Source: Planctomycetota bacterium
GTDB lineage: Bacteria > Planctomycetota > JAPUJT01
NCBI GenBank assembly: GCA_027296055.1
Contig: JAPUJT010000088.1
Location: 1 to 64,000, forward strand
Direction of reading: 5' to 3'
Length of the DNA: 64,000 bases
Shown here piece by piece: positions 1-8,059 of the stretch. The notes under the pieces were generated by a model. The model did no database searches. It saw nothing but the letters and a program-made list of their open reading frames with translations, and was not told the origin of the DNA. A program made the position numbers and the translations under genes. Positions within the stretch are counted from its first letter, which is position 1. Each line of letters opens with the position of its first letter.

Positions 1-675
1 AAGCGAGTTCTGGGGCTGCTCTTTCTCGTGGGCTTGGTCATGGCGGGCAGCCAAGTGGCCGCCCGCAACGTCATGCAATCAGTCGGCGTGAGCCTTGGCA
101 GCATTAAGTGTGTCAAACATCCTGTCGAGTTCTGGGTCTTCGTCGAATCCACAAACGCTGCCGTTTTAGAATCGCAAACCAGGGGGGATCTACAAGCCAT
201 CGTGTCAATTGAGGGGCTTTGGTGGAGTCCGTCAGAAAGGAAATTACCTCAACCTCTCCTCGAGAGTGAGGTTGAGGAGTTCGCTGTCGGCGCTACCGGG
301 CCTCTGTGTCCGCACAATGGTCCCAACTATGTCCACTATGAGTGGCATATGATGGAGGGCGCGGCAACGCGTATAGGAAGAGTCACCGTCCCTTGGAAGC
401 CAAAGAGTGTCGGACCTGCATTTGCCTACGTCGTTCGGGTGACCGCAACGTTGGCGAATCGAGATGGAAAACGAGTCGGTCGGGAATCAAGCTCTCGAGT
501 CTTGGGAGGACTGTGCCCCGTATCCTCAGAAGGTCCACCCGATCCCCTCGCGATCCGCTGGAAGAAGTTCAGGACAGAAGGGTGGGCCTGGCTGACGGAC
601 CCTGATCGAAACCGGGCTCCGTTTCGAGTGCGGCCACCCCCGCCCTCCGGTGTCGTCGGCGAGACCTTTCGATAG
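1..675 (+). CDS. Secreted hypothetical protein, 5' end cut by window
   Basis: The reading frame is open from base 1, so the true start lies outside the window. The first visible residues (KRVLGLLFLVGLVMAGSQVA) look like the basic and hydrophobic parts of a signal peptide with a small-residue cleavage region, so the product is probably exported. The remaining 200 or so residues contain three cysteines (two in a GLCP or GPLCP context) and a proline-rich C-terminus. I do not recognise a family. A strong stem-loop terminator lies about 115 bases after the stop and probably ends this transcript. Confidence is fair that this is a real gene because the signal peptide and terminator agree, but its function is unknown. 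Confidence 0.6.
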   Translation, partial: KRVLGLLFLVGLVMAGSQVAARNVMQSVGVSLGSIKCVKHPVEFWVFVESTNAAVLESQTRGDLQAIVSIEGLWWSPSERKLPQPLLESEVEEFAVGATGPLCPHNGPNYVHYEWHMMEGAATRIGRVTVPWKPKSVGPAFAYVVRVTATLANRDGKRVGRESSSRVLGGLCPVSSEGPPDPLAIRWKKFRTEGWAWLTDPDRNRAPFRVRPPPPSGVVGETFR

Positions 676-790
676 GGGGGGCTAAAGATCCCCGTCCCCC
701 GGACCGATAGAGATCTCGTTAACAGAAACCAATAGGAGGGTTGAACCGTGCCTGGCTGACCTACGATAAATATCGAATTCCTTGAAGTAG

Positions 791-843
791 GAGGAGGTCT
801 CGTCCACCATATTATCAGCGAGACCTCCTCTCGCTTTTTTTAG
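791..843 (+). terminator. Rho-independent terminator
   Basis: A perfect 12-bp stem (791-802 pairing with 819-830) encloses a 16-base loop. It is followed within four bases by a run of seven T (834-840). This is a classical intrinsic terminator on the plus strand. It sits between the secreted gene at the window edge and the SRPBCC gene starting at 875. Confidence 0.85.
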
Positions 844-874
844 GGAGTCCGATGAGCCACTTGGGGGGGGAAAG

Positions 875-1312
875 ATGAGCCATTCCGGCGCGGGGGGATT
901 CCGCGCGATAGCCTTTGACATCCACATCCGGGCCTCGACCGAGGCCGTCTGGTCCTTTCTGATGGATCCCGACAAGATCCCACGATGGCACAACTACGTA
1001 CGCGTCGATGTTGACCGTCCGGAAGTCGGGGGGCGCTTTCGATTCATCTGCGGAGATAGCGACCCCGACGACGGTGGGGAGATCCTGGAGCTGGAGACGA
1101 ACAGGAAGCTCTCTTACCGCTGGTCGTCGAGCGAGCCAGAGGCAACGGTCGTGGAATACCATCTCGAGCCCCAAGGGGAATACACGAAGCTCTCCTTCAA
1201 GAACTCTCCGTTCAAGGAGGGGCCCGACTGGGACAAGCTCTACGAGGCCGATTATCGCGGCTGGGTCGATCTGACCCTGAAGCTCAAGCAAGCGGCTGAA
1301 GGTCAGAGCTGA
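875..1312 (+). CDS. SRPBCC / AHSA1-like ligand-binding protein
   Basis: A 145-residue cytosolic protein with the pattern of the SRPBCC (START/Bet v1-like) fold in its AHSA1 or polyketide-cyclase branch. The opening strand is followed by ASTEAVWSFLMDPDKIPRWH, which matches the family signature 'a.pe.VW..l.dp..i..W'. A GGRFRF strand and a C-terminal amphipathic helix ending in LTLKLKQ follow. Such proteins bind hydrophobic ligands or act as small cyclases or dehydratases, and the ligand cannot be read from sequence. A GA-rich stretch (GGGGGGGAAAG) just before the ATG serves as ribosome binding site. It stands alone after a terminator. Family call is good; function is open. Confidence 0.75.
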   Translation: MSHSGAGGFRAIAFDIHIRASTEAVWSFLMDPDKIPRWHNYVRVDVDRPEVGGRFRFICGDSDPDDGGEILELETNRKLSYRWSSSEPEATVVEYHLEPQGEYTKLSFKNSPFKEGPDWDKLYEADYRGWVDLTLKLKQAAEGQS

Positions 1313-1478
1313 ACGCGGTATTCCCAGGTGGGGGAGGGGGGGCAGGGACTGCTTGAGTCGCCGCGCGATCAGCGATACCATAGCGTCTGCAAATTCGCAT
1401 ATCGATTCGACACGAGAGCCAGGCCGCCACCGTTCCGGGAAGCGCGGTCGGCTCCCAACGCCAGATTGGGGGGATGAC

Positions 1479-2363
1479 ATGGCGATCGGACCGAGCCCCT
1501 GGCGGACCTACCTCGGCGTGACCCTCTCTCTACTCCTCGTCGCACCGCCTTTCCATCAGGATGATGGTAAGAAGGAGGCCGCGATGACCGTAATCCAGGC
1601 TTTGATGAAGGACAAGAACTGGAAGGACGCCGTCAAGAAACTGAAGTCCTACAAGCGCAAGTACGCCAAGACGGGAGAGGAAGAGGCCAAGGTGGACCTC
1701 ATGATCGACCGTGCCAAGACGAGTCAGCAGCTGGCGAAGATCCGGGCCGAATACCAGAAGAAGGCTCGACCTCGCAAGGCGTCGGAGGCGTTACGCAAAC
1801 TGATCCGGAAGCACGGCGATCTCGAAGACCTGACAGCGGAGGCAAAGACGCTGCTGGAGGCGATCCGATCCGTCTACGTCTACGAGATCGAGGACTTCGA
1901 GGACCTGGAAGAAGAGAAGGACCCGAAGGTGAAGAAACGACGGTTCATGTTCCCTGTGACCGATCCGAAGTTTGTCCAGCATGGGGAGCAGTCCTGCCGA
2001 TGGACGAGCGTCTTCGGAGGCTCGACGGCGCACGGCTTCCAGGTCGAAGAGCAGGACTGGAGCAAGTACGACTTTTTCTGCATGTGGATCTACAACGAGC
2101 GAAAGGCCGGGAAGCGGCCGATCCACATGAGACTGGAGGCGACCTCCGGCGGAGGCCATTCCTATTCGTACTGGCAGGCGATTGACTGGGTCGGGTGGAG
2201 GGAGATCCGGATTCCTCTCCTGGGCAGGAAGAGCAGGTTCGGTAAGATCGGGAACCCTACCTGGAAGTCAATCGGGTACCTCAGCATGTATTTTGACGAC
2301 ATGCCGGGCCACCAATTCGACATGATCATCGACGATATCCGCCTCGAGAAGGCCGTGAAGTAG
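1479..2363 (+). CDS. Exported protein with helical N-half and jelly-roll-like C-half
   Basis: I place the start at 1479 rather than at upstream in-frame starts because MAIGPSPWRTYLGVTLSLLL makes a clear signal peptide ending near VAPPFHQ and is preceded by a G-rich ribosome binding site. The mature protein has a lysine-rich helical segment (about residues 35-130, TPR-like spacing), an acidic stretch (EDFEDLEEEKD), then a domain with alternating strands and aromatic residues (SYSYWQAIDWVGWREIRIPL) ending in MIIDDIRLEK. That last part resembles CBM11-like or other carbohydrate-binding jelly-rolls, which commonly end 'iDdI.l'. No catalytic residues are evident. It is probably a periplasmic or surface binding protein. 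Confidence 0.65.
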   Translation: MAIGPSPWRTYLGVTLSLLLVAPPFHQDDGKKEAAMTVIQALMKDKNWKDAVKKLKSYKRKYAKTGEEEAKVDLMIDRAKTSQQLAKIRAEYQKKARPRKASEALRKLIRKHGDLEDLTAEAKTLLEAIRSVYVYEIEDFEDLEEEKDPKVKKRRFMFPVTDPKFVQHGEQSCRWTSVFGGSTAHGFQVEEQDWSKYDFFCMWIYNERKAGKRPIHMRLEATSGGGHSYSYWQAIDWVGWREIRIPLLGRKSRFGKIGNPTWKSIGYLSMYFDDMPGHQFDMIIDDIRLEKAVK

Positions 2364-2449
2364 TCGAACCCCACTCGAGATCCGGTGGCACATCTCCGGA
2401 TATCGGCCTATTCTTCCGTAGTGCCCCGTACCTTGGTAAAGGATCTGCC

Positions 2450-2617
2450 ATGCCCGACGACATGACCATCGAGTGCAAGGTCTGCGGAGAGGAAAAAACT
2501 GCCGCCGAAATCTTCATCGCGCCGCCCAACCCGGGCACCGACCCCAGCGCCGAGACCGAAAAGTGGTCCGGGCTCATCTGCACCGACTGTCGCGAGAAGA
2601 TGAAGGAGTCGAGCTAG
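2450..2617 (+). CDS. 55-residue CxxC...CxxC zinc-ribbon miniprotein
   Basis: A small gene with an ATG at 2450 and a stop at 2615-2617. The product begins MPDDMTIECKVCGEEK and ends ICTDCREKMKESS, so it has two CxxC knuckles about 33 residues apart, the layout of a zinc ribbon. AAAGGA upstream of the ATG can serve as ribosome binding site. There is no signal peptide, so it is likely cytosolic. Small zinc ribbons of this type are often nucleic-acid or protein-interaction modules, but no specific role can be assigned. The clean knuckles and Shine-Dalgarno make this more than a chance frame. Confidence 0.6.
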   Translation: MPDDMTIECKVCGEEKTAAEIFIAPPNPGTDPSAETEKWSGLICTDCREKMKESS

Positions 2618-2797
2618 CCTCCAGGCCCAAGCCGTCTCAGCAAGCCCATTCTGACGATAAGACACCCTTCCGTGCCAATTGCCTCGTGTCCCTGGCCCAG
2701 ACCGCCAACTCCGGCTACTTCGAACGTCCGATAACGTCTATTATGTTGCCTTCGACGTCAAACGACCCCGCCGACTCGTCCAAAGCACGAGCCGAGT

Positions 2798-3172
2798 CTA
2801 GTGAAGGTCCTCCGGGAGCTCGTCCGGGATCTCGAGTCGAGGCGGGATCTCTTCAGGAGTCCCTCCCTCGCCGCTATTTTCCTCGACCGGCCGCGGACCC
2901 TCCCGAGGACCTTCTCCCTCAACATATCTCTCGATCACCAGATCGACGATCTCCGCAGCGCGGTCTACCGCCTCCTCCGCCGACAACGCCGTTCCCGGCG
3001 TCAAGCCGGCATAGAGCGCCCCGAGGGCGATGAGGTCCTCGCGCTGGATCTCGATCGGAAGCCCTCCTCCGTCAAGAGCCCCCGCGATCCCTTCCTCGAC
3101 GCGCGCCTTGATCCCCTCGAGGAGGATCTCCGCATCTTGCTGTTTTTCTTCCCGTCCCTTTCGCTTCGCCAT
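2798..3172 (-). CDS. Small acidic hypothetical protein
   Basis: The start is set at 3172 because AAGGAG lies six bases before that ATG; the open frame continues upstream but crosses a palindromic element. The 124-residue product begins MAKRKGREEKQQDAEILLEG, is helical through about residue 85 (including AEEAVDRAAEIVDLVIERYV), and ends in an acidic, proline-rich tail (PEEIPPRLEIPDELPEDL). No membrane segment or cysteine is present. I do not recognise a family. It is convergent with the zinc-ribbon gene, with about 180 bases between them. Confidence 0.55.
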   Translation of the reverse strand: MAKRKGREEKQQDAEILLEGIKARVEEGIAGALDGGGLPIEIQREDLIALGALYAGLTPGTALSAEEAVDRAAEIVDLVIERYVEGEGPREGPRPVEENSGEGGTPEEIPPRLEIPDELPEDLH

Positions 3173-3199
3173 AGCGATCTCCTTGTAAATGCTGATCAA

Positions 3200-3242
3200 G
3201 GGGGCACTCACTTGATTCGCGATAGTTAAGTGGGTGTCCCCC
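3200..3242. repeat. REP-like imperfect palindrome
   Basis: The arms at 3200-3213 (GGGGGCACTCACTT) and 3228-3242 (AAGTGGGTGTCCCCC) pair almost completely around a 14-base loop. There is no T-tract, so it is not an ordinary terminator, and it lies just upstream of the minus-strand gene starting at 3172. The size and shape fit REP-type repeats spread by REP-associated tyrosine transposases. That attribution is inference from form only. Confidence 0.45.
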
Positions 3243-3612
3243 GAACTTCCAGGATGGTACCGCCCATTGAAAGGGATGCTCCTCACGATCTGCTCTTGCC
3301 TTTGGTGCATTTCGTGCCATTGCCGTCCGCGTCCGGACCCGGAGTCGACGTCCCACTGCAAATCTCGAGCGATCCGGGGGCCGCTCGCCGCCCCATCTGT
3401 CTGGGAGAGCACGGTTAAGGCTGAAATGGCGGTCTTGTTGAACCTGCAAGGTGACACAAACCGTTATGCGGGCCCGGCTTTTGCGCTTAAAGACCATCGG
3501 ATCTGGGGTCGGAAGAGTTCCGGCCGGCAGGTGACTTCGGCGGAGGTCCGAGGTGACGCAATCTGTTGTGACAAAAGGAGTTGTGGGCTTAAAAACCCCC
3601 TCGACATAGCCC
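3243..3612. other. Gene-poor region upstream of the respiratory operon
   Basis: No convincing gene is visible in this stretch; the open frames lack ribosome binding sites and recognisable protein character. It carries two related motifs, GTGACACAAACCGTTATG at 3451-3468 and GTGACGCAATCTGTTGTG at 3553-3570, in the same orientation about 100 bases apart. They could be binding sites of a regulator of the operon that follows. A further GTGACA occurs at 3568-3573. Confidence 0.4.
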
Positions 3613-3640
3613 TTGACAGTGTCAGAGCAGGTGCTAATAT
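3613..3640 (+). promoter_or_regulatory. Sigma-70 promoter of the respiratory operon
   Basis: TTGACA (3613-3618) and TAATAT (3635-3640) are separated by 16 bases, a near-consensus housekeeping promoter about 175 bases upstream of the octaheme cytochrome start. The -35 box lies inside a perfect palindrome TGACAGTGTCA (3614-3624). A second dyad, CGTGAA-TTTG-TTCACG (3654-3669), falls just after the predicted transcription start. Both dyads are candidate operators. Confidence 0.7.
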
Positions 3641-3813
3641 GGTCCGATCAGTTCGTGAATTTGTTCACGTAGCCGGTCCATCTGGACCGATGACGAAGCT
3701 CTCGGACAAGGCGGGGATGACAGGGGGAAGTCTCGCCTCGCTGGTCCCCCCCCACCTCACAGGTCTGCCCCAGCCGGATGCGCGTGCCGGGGAGCCATCT
3801 CTGAGCGATTGTC

Positions 3814-6800
3814 GTGGCTAGAGATACCAGAAAAGCTCCCGACAGCGTCTACAACGTACTCACGCTGAACCGCGTCTTTCTCTTCTCCAGCATCCTGCTC
3901 TTCGCCTCCGTCAACTGGATGATCTTCAAGGATTATGCCCGCGAGTGGAAGCACTACCAGCGGGTCTGGTTCCAGATCGAAGAGGCGAAGACCAGATGGG
4001 ACATCGAAGCGGCGGAAGGATTGATCCCCGAGGCCGAACTGAGAGCCGCCGATGCGGCCCTCGCCGCGGCCAAGGATTCGGTCAAGGCGAGAGCAGACGA
4101 CCTGGCCAAGCTCAAAGAAGAGCGCGATGAGATGAAGGGCCCCATCGTCGAGGCCGAGCAGAACGACGCCTTCGCCAAGGCGGAGTGGGAGGCCCAACGC
4201 TTCACCTTCGAGCTCATCCAGCACAAGCGGGGACCGGACGACGCGAAGACGCAGGCAGAGAAACAGGTTCTGGAGGAGCTGAGGGGCCGATGGAACGAGG
4301 CCCGGACGGCCATGGACAACCTGGATGCGAAAGCCGCTGCCAAGGACGCGGAGATTACCCTGATCACCTCCGGTGAGGAGAGGGCCGAGAAACGGAGACG
4401 AGACCTCTTGTTCGACGTCGAACGGCTCAAGACCAAGCTGGCCAGCGTTTCCCCCACTCTCACCAACCGGATCCGCAACTTACCGGTCGTCGAGATGGCA
4501 AACCCGTCGATCAAGGTCGATCAGATCATCCTGGATCACCTCGAGGACGATTACCACTTCGTCCAGGTCGGCAAGGCGGACCGCTGCATGACCTGCCACA
4601 AGGGGATTGACAGCGAGGACTACCAGGTCGATCCGGACACCGGCAAGTTCATCCACCCGGGTCTCAGGCAATACATGGCGACGAAGTATACGGACGAGGC
4701 GGAGCGTCGGAAGTACACGCGGGTCTTCATGGCCCACCCTGACCTCGATCTCTACCTGAGCGGGACATCCCCCCACCCGATGGATCAGTACGGCTGCACC
4801 GTCTGTCACGAGGGACAGGGACGCTCCCTCGGCTTCGTGACGGCGAACCATCACCCGAGCGATCCGGAGGAGGAGGAGGTCTGGAAGGACGAACTGGACT
4901 GGCACGAGGTCGAGCTGTGGGAGCGCCGCATGCTCCCCACGACCCACATCCACTCCTCGTGTCTCAAGTGCCACCAGCAGGAGAGAGAGATCCGGGGAGC
5001 GGATGACTTCAACCGGGGCCGCGAGATCTTCCGCTGGGCCGGTTGCTTCGGATGCCACAAGACGGAGGGCTACGAGGACTATGGCAAGCACGGTCCCGAT
5101 CTCACGCACATCGGAGCAAAGCTGGATGAGGGCTGGACGTACAACTGGATCCTTGACCCGAGGTCATTCCGCCCGGGGACCCGGATGCCGAGCTTCTTCA
5201 ATCAGTCCAACAATTCCAATGATACGCCCGGCGAGAAGGTGCTAACCGTCACCGAGGTCCTGGCCATCACACGGTACCTTTACTCGAATTCTGATCCGAT
5301 CGACTTCGCCAGCGCGAATCATGGGATCACCCAGGACGGCGCCGACGCAGAGAACGGCGAGTTCCTCGTCCACTTGAAGGGGTGTCTCGCCTGCCACTCC
5401 CTGGGGGACTACAAGCCCCGAGCCGACCTCCCCACCGCCCCCGACCTCGGCGTGACCGGCTCCAAGGTCGGCTTCGACTGGCTCGTCTACTGGCTGAAGG
5501 ATCCGTATCGCTACAACCAACACACCCGGATGCCGAACTTACGGCTCAGCGACGAGGAGATCCGTGACGTGGCTGTCTACCTGACCACCCAACGGGATCC
5601 AAGCCGCGAGAAGAAAGACCTGCCGTCGACCGATACGAAATCTCTGGAGTCCCTCGTACTCGAGCATGTCCGGGATAAGGAGATCGAGGTCCGGGCGCTG
5701 CAGATCGTGGCCGGGATGTCGAGCGAGGACCGTCTCCTCTATCTCGGAGAGAAGCTGATCGCCCGCTACGGCTGCTTCGGCTGCCACGAGATCAAAGGAT
5801 TCGAAAATGCCACGCCGATCGGGGTCGAGTTGAGCGGGGCGCAAGCGATTGGCAGCAAGGAGACGGATCGGCTGGACTTCGGCTTCATCCACGGCCTGCA
5901 GACGGTCACTCGCAAGGGCGAGGAGATCCATATAGAAATCGAGCATAATCCGGGACAGCCCGGTGGACGTCGATACCAGTGGCTCAAGCTCAAGCTCCTC
6001 GAGCCGCGCATCTGGGACTGGCGGAAGGACAAGACCCGCTCCGAGAAACTCCGGATGCCCAACTTCTACTTCTCCGAAGAAAGGGCGTCGTCGCTCGTGA
6101 CCTACCTCCTCGCTCTTACCTCTCACGAGGTGCCTCTCGACAATCAGCGGATACTCACCTCTCGCGAGAAGGCCCTGGTGGAGGGACGCCGGCTCGTCAA
6201 GGAGAAGAACTGCATCGGATGCCACACGATCAACTACGATCGCCTCGTCATCGACGGCGAGGTGGACGGGCAGACGGTAAAGGGCCTGGTCGAGGGCGAA
6301 GTGACGGCGGAGCGGGCCGGGAATCTCTTCTTCACCGTCTGGCGCGACTCCGCCGAGACCGGCTGGATGGGAGGAGACAGCAAGAAGATCCCGGAGGCGG
6401 CCATCGCGCGTATGGAGCCTCGTTGGGGCGGCGAGATCCGGCCGATCCTGCAGGACTATTACGTCGAGGAACTGGGAGAGTACGACGAATCCGAGGTCCC
6501 CGGCCTCCTCCCGCCCGTTCTCGTCGGCGAGGGGAAGAAGGTGCAGCCCGGCTGGCTCTTCGGCTTCCTGAAGAATCCCGTGGAGCTGCGTCCCTGGCTC
6601 GACGTGAAGATGCCGACCTTCGCGATGACCGACTCGGAGGCAGCGGCGCTGGTCGCCTATTTCTCCGCTCTCGAGGAGGAGGAGCTTCCCTACGAGCACA
6701 TCAAGGAGAAGGAGACGAGCTACGTCCGGGGCATCACGGAGAAGACCTTCCCCGACTACCTCGAACGGACCCGTCGGCTGCTCAACAGCTCGGAAGCGCA

Positions 6801-7074
6801 GTGCACCAACTGCCACATCGTGGCAGGGAAGAAGCCGACGGAGGATCCAGCCAGCCTGGCCCCGGACCTCAGCTTCGCCCGAGAGCGCCTCCGACCGCAT
6901 TGGATCCGACGATGGCTGCGGAATCCCGCGAGCCTGCAACCGGGCACGAAGATGCCCGTGCCTCTCTGGGGGGAGGACTTCAAGAAGTACCTGAATCTGA
7001 CCGACACACAGCAGATCGAGGCGATGAAGAACTTGCTCTATCACCTCGACAACCCGGCGGCCTTTGGAAAATGA
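3814..7074 (+). CDS. Membrane-anchored octaheme cytochrome c with coiled-coil stalk
   Basis: The 1086-residue product starts at a GTG and has one N-terminal membrane segment (about residues 21-37, FLFSSILLFASVNWMIF). About 190 residues of charged, alanine-rich coiled coil follow, then a large periplasmic domain with eight CxxCH heme c sites at about residues 258 (CMTCH), 328 (CTVCH), 383 (CLKCH), 411 (CFGCH), 524 (CLACH), 654 (CFGCH), 800 (CIGCH) and 997 (CTNCH). Several heme segments are followed by a GPDL or PDL turn and a distal 'MP' (TRMPSFF, TRMPNL, LRMPNF, VKMPTF, TKMPV). These are the usual methionine ligand motifs of monoheme cytochrome c folds, so the protein looks like a string of class I cytochrome domains. 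It opens the respiratory operon and probably carries electrons among its other products. Its exact partner is not known. Confidence 0.85.
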   Translation: MARDTRKAPDSVYNVLTLNRVFLFSSILLFASVNWMIFKDYAREWKHYQRVWFQIEEAKTRWDIEAAEGLIPEAELRAADAALAAAKDSVKARADDLAKLKEERDEMKGPIVEAEQNDAFAKAEWEAQRFTFELIQHKRGPDDAKTQAEKQVLEELRGRWNEARTAMDNLDAKAAAKDAEITLITSGEERAEKRRRDLLFDVERLKTKLASVSPTLTNRIRNLPVVEMANPSIKVDQIILDHLEDDYHFVQVGKADRCMTCHKGIDSEDYQVDPDTGKFIHPGLRQYMATKYTDEAERRKYTRVFMAHPDLDLYLSGTSPHPMDQYGCTVCHEGQGRSLGFVTANHHPSDPEEEEVWKDELDWHEVELWERRMLPTTHIHSSCLKCHQQEREIRGADDFNRGREIFRWAGCFGCHKTEGYEDYGKHGPDLTHIGAKLDEGWTYNWILDPRSFRPGTRMPSFFNQSNNSNDTPGEKVLTVTEVLAITRYLYSNSDPIDFASANHGITQDGADAENGEFLVHLKGCLACHSLGDYKPRADLPTAPDLGVTGSKVGFDWLVYWLKDPYRYNQHTRMPNLRLSDEEIRDVAVYLTTQRDPSREKKDLPSTDTKSLESLVLEHVRDKEIEVRALQIVAGMSSEDRLLYLGEKLIARYGCFGCHEIKGFENATPIGVELSGAQAIGSKETDRLDFGFIHGLQTVTRKGEEIHIEIEHNPGQPGGRRYQWLKLKLLEPRIWDWRKDKTRSEKLRMPNFYFSEERASSLVTYLLALTSHEVPLDNQRILTSREKALVEGRRLVKEKNCIGCHTINYDRLVIDGEVDGQTVKGLVEGEVTAERAGNLFFTVWRDSAETGWMGGDSKKIPEAAIARMEPRWGGEIRPILQDYYVEELGEYDESEVPGLLPPVLVGEGKKVQPGWLFGFLKNPVELRPWLDVKMPTFAMTDSEAAALVAYFSALEEEELPYEHIKEKETSYVRGITEKTFPDYLERTRRLLNSSEAQCTNCHIVAGKKPTEDPASLAPDLSFARERLRPHWIRRWLRNPASLQPGTKMPVPLWGEDFKKYLNLTDTQQIEAMKNLLYHLDNPAAFGK

Positions 7075-7166
7075 CGACCATGAGCGGCGTTTCATGCCGA
7101 GAGGATTTCGAGGGGTGAGTGGAGGGGACCCCCCTCCCCCACCTCCGATATTGGGAGCTTGATACG

Positions 7167-7982
7167 ATGGGCAAACTAATTGGAGCGGGTGCGGTGACGA
7201 TCTTCGTGGCGGCGGGTGTGTGGCTGGCCCTCGCCTGCACCAGCGAGGGAGAGGCCGGTGTGATCGCGCCTGGGGCCACGGCCTCCGGGATGACGAGCGC
7301 TGGAGGATATACGGGCGGCGCCGTGCAGGACGGCGGGTCGATCAGCGGGACCGTCAAGTACTCCGGGGAAGTCCCGAAGCAAGGCACGATCACGCCCAAC
7401 AAGGACAAGGAAGTCTGCGGCGATTCGATCGACAAGGACATACTTCTGGTCTCATCGACGAATAACGGGATCAAGAACGTCCTCGTCTCCATCACGAACA
7501 TTACCAAGGGCAAGGAGGCGAAGATCCAGGGCAAGGAGAATCCGGCCGTCCTCGACCAGAAGGGCTGCATGTACGTGCCGCATGTCATGGTCGTCGACGC
7601 CGGCTCCTGGGTAGTCTACAAGAACTCCTTCGACCCGATCTCTCACAACACGAATGTCGCCTCCAAGTTCGGTCAGTCGTTCAACAAGATGCTCGCCACT
7701 GGCGGCGCCTCGGACCCGATCCAGCTCAAGGAAGCTGAGCGGATGAAGATCAAGTGCGACATCCACCCCTGGATGTCGGCCTACCTCTGGGTCATGGAGA
7801 GCCCGTACTGGGCGCTGACCGGAGAGGATGGCTCCTTCAAAATCGACAACGTCCCGCCTGGGACCTACAAGGTGAAGTTCTGGCAGGAGCGCTGCAAGAA
7901 GGTCGAGAAGAACATCACCGTCGAGGCTGGAAAGGACGCCGACGCCGACGCCGAGATGAAGGCCAAGAAGAAGCGTCGCTAG
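7167..7982 (+). CDS. Exported cupredoxin-like protein with carboxypeptidase-regulatory-like domain
   Basis: The start at 7167 gives a hydrophobic leader (MGKLIGAGAVTIFVAAGVWL) followed by LAC at residues 22-24, possibly a lipobox though its -3 residue is not ideal. The mature 250 residues contain SHNT around residue 160 and KCDIHPWM around residue 196, which together supply His, Cys, His and Met in the order of a type 1 copper site (plastocyanin/azurin-like). The C-terminal part (GEDGSFKIDNVPPGTYKVKF) is the carboxypeptidase-regulatory-like strand pattern common after such domains. It lies between the octaheme cytochrome and the bd-like protein, so a role as a membrane-tethered blue-copper electron carrier is likely. 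The copper site should be confirmed. The lysine-rich tail (MKAKKKRR) is unusual. Confidence 0.75.
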   Translation: MGKLIGAGAVTIFVAAGVWLALACTSEGEAGVIAPGATASGMTSAGGYTGGAVQDGGSISGTVKYSGEVPKQGTITPNKDKEVCGDSIDKDILLVSSTNNGIKNVLVSITNITKGKEAKIQGKENPAVLDQKGCMYVPHVMVVDAGSWVVYKNSFDPISHNTNVASKFGQSFNKMLATGGASDPIQLKEAERMKIKCDIHPWMSAYLWVMESPYWALTGEDGSFKIDNVPPGTYKVKFWQERCKKVEKNITVEAGKDADADAEMKAKKKRR

Positions 7983-8059
7983 GTTAGGTACCGAGCAGCA
8001 CCGAATCGCATCGTACCGAGCAGGAATCCTGGCGCGCGCCTGCGCGTGCCTCCTCGCGC

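Noticed and set aside
740-843. A small RNA between a promoter-like TTGAAC...GATAAA and the terminator at 791-843
   Set aside because: The -35/-10 spacing (18) and matches are weak, and the terminator is adequately explained as the end of the upstream gene's transcript.
3234-3821. A 195-codon plus-strand frame in the region before the octaheme cytochrome
   Set aside because: It has no ribosome binding site, crosses a palindrome and the respiratory promoter, and has no protein-like features.
5539-7095. A 518-codon minus-strand frame opposite the octaheme cytochrome
   Set aside because: It lies wholly within a gene with eight heme motifs and has shadow-type composition and no signal or motif.
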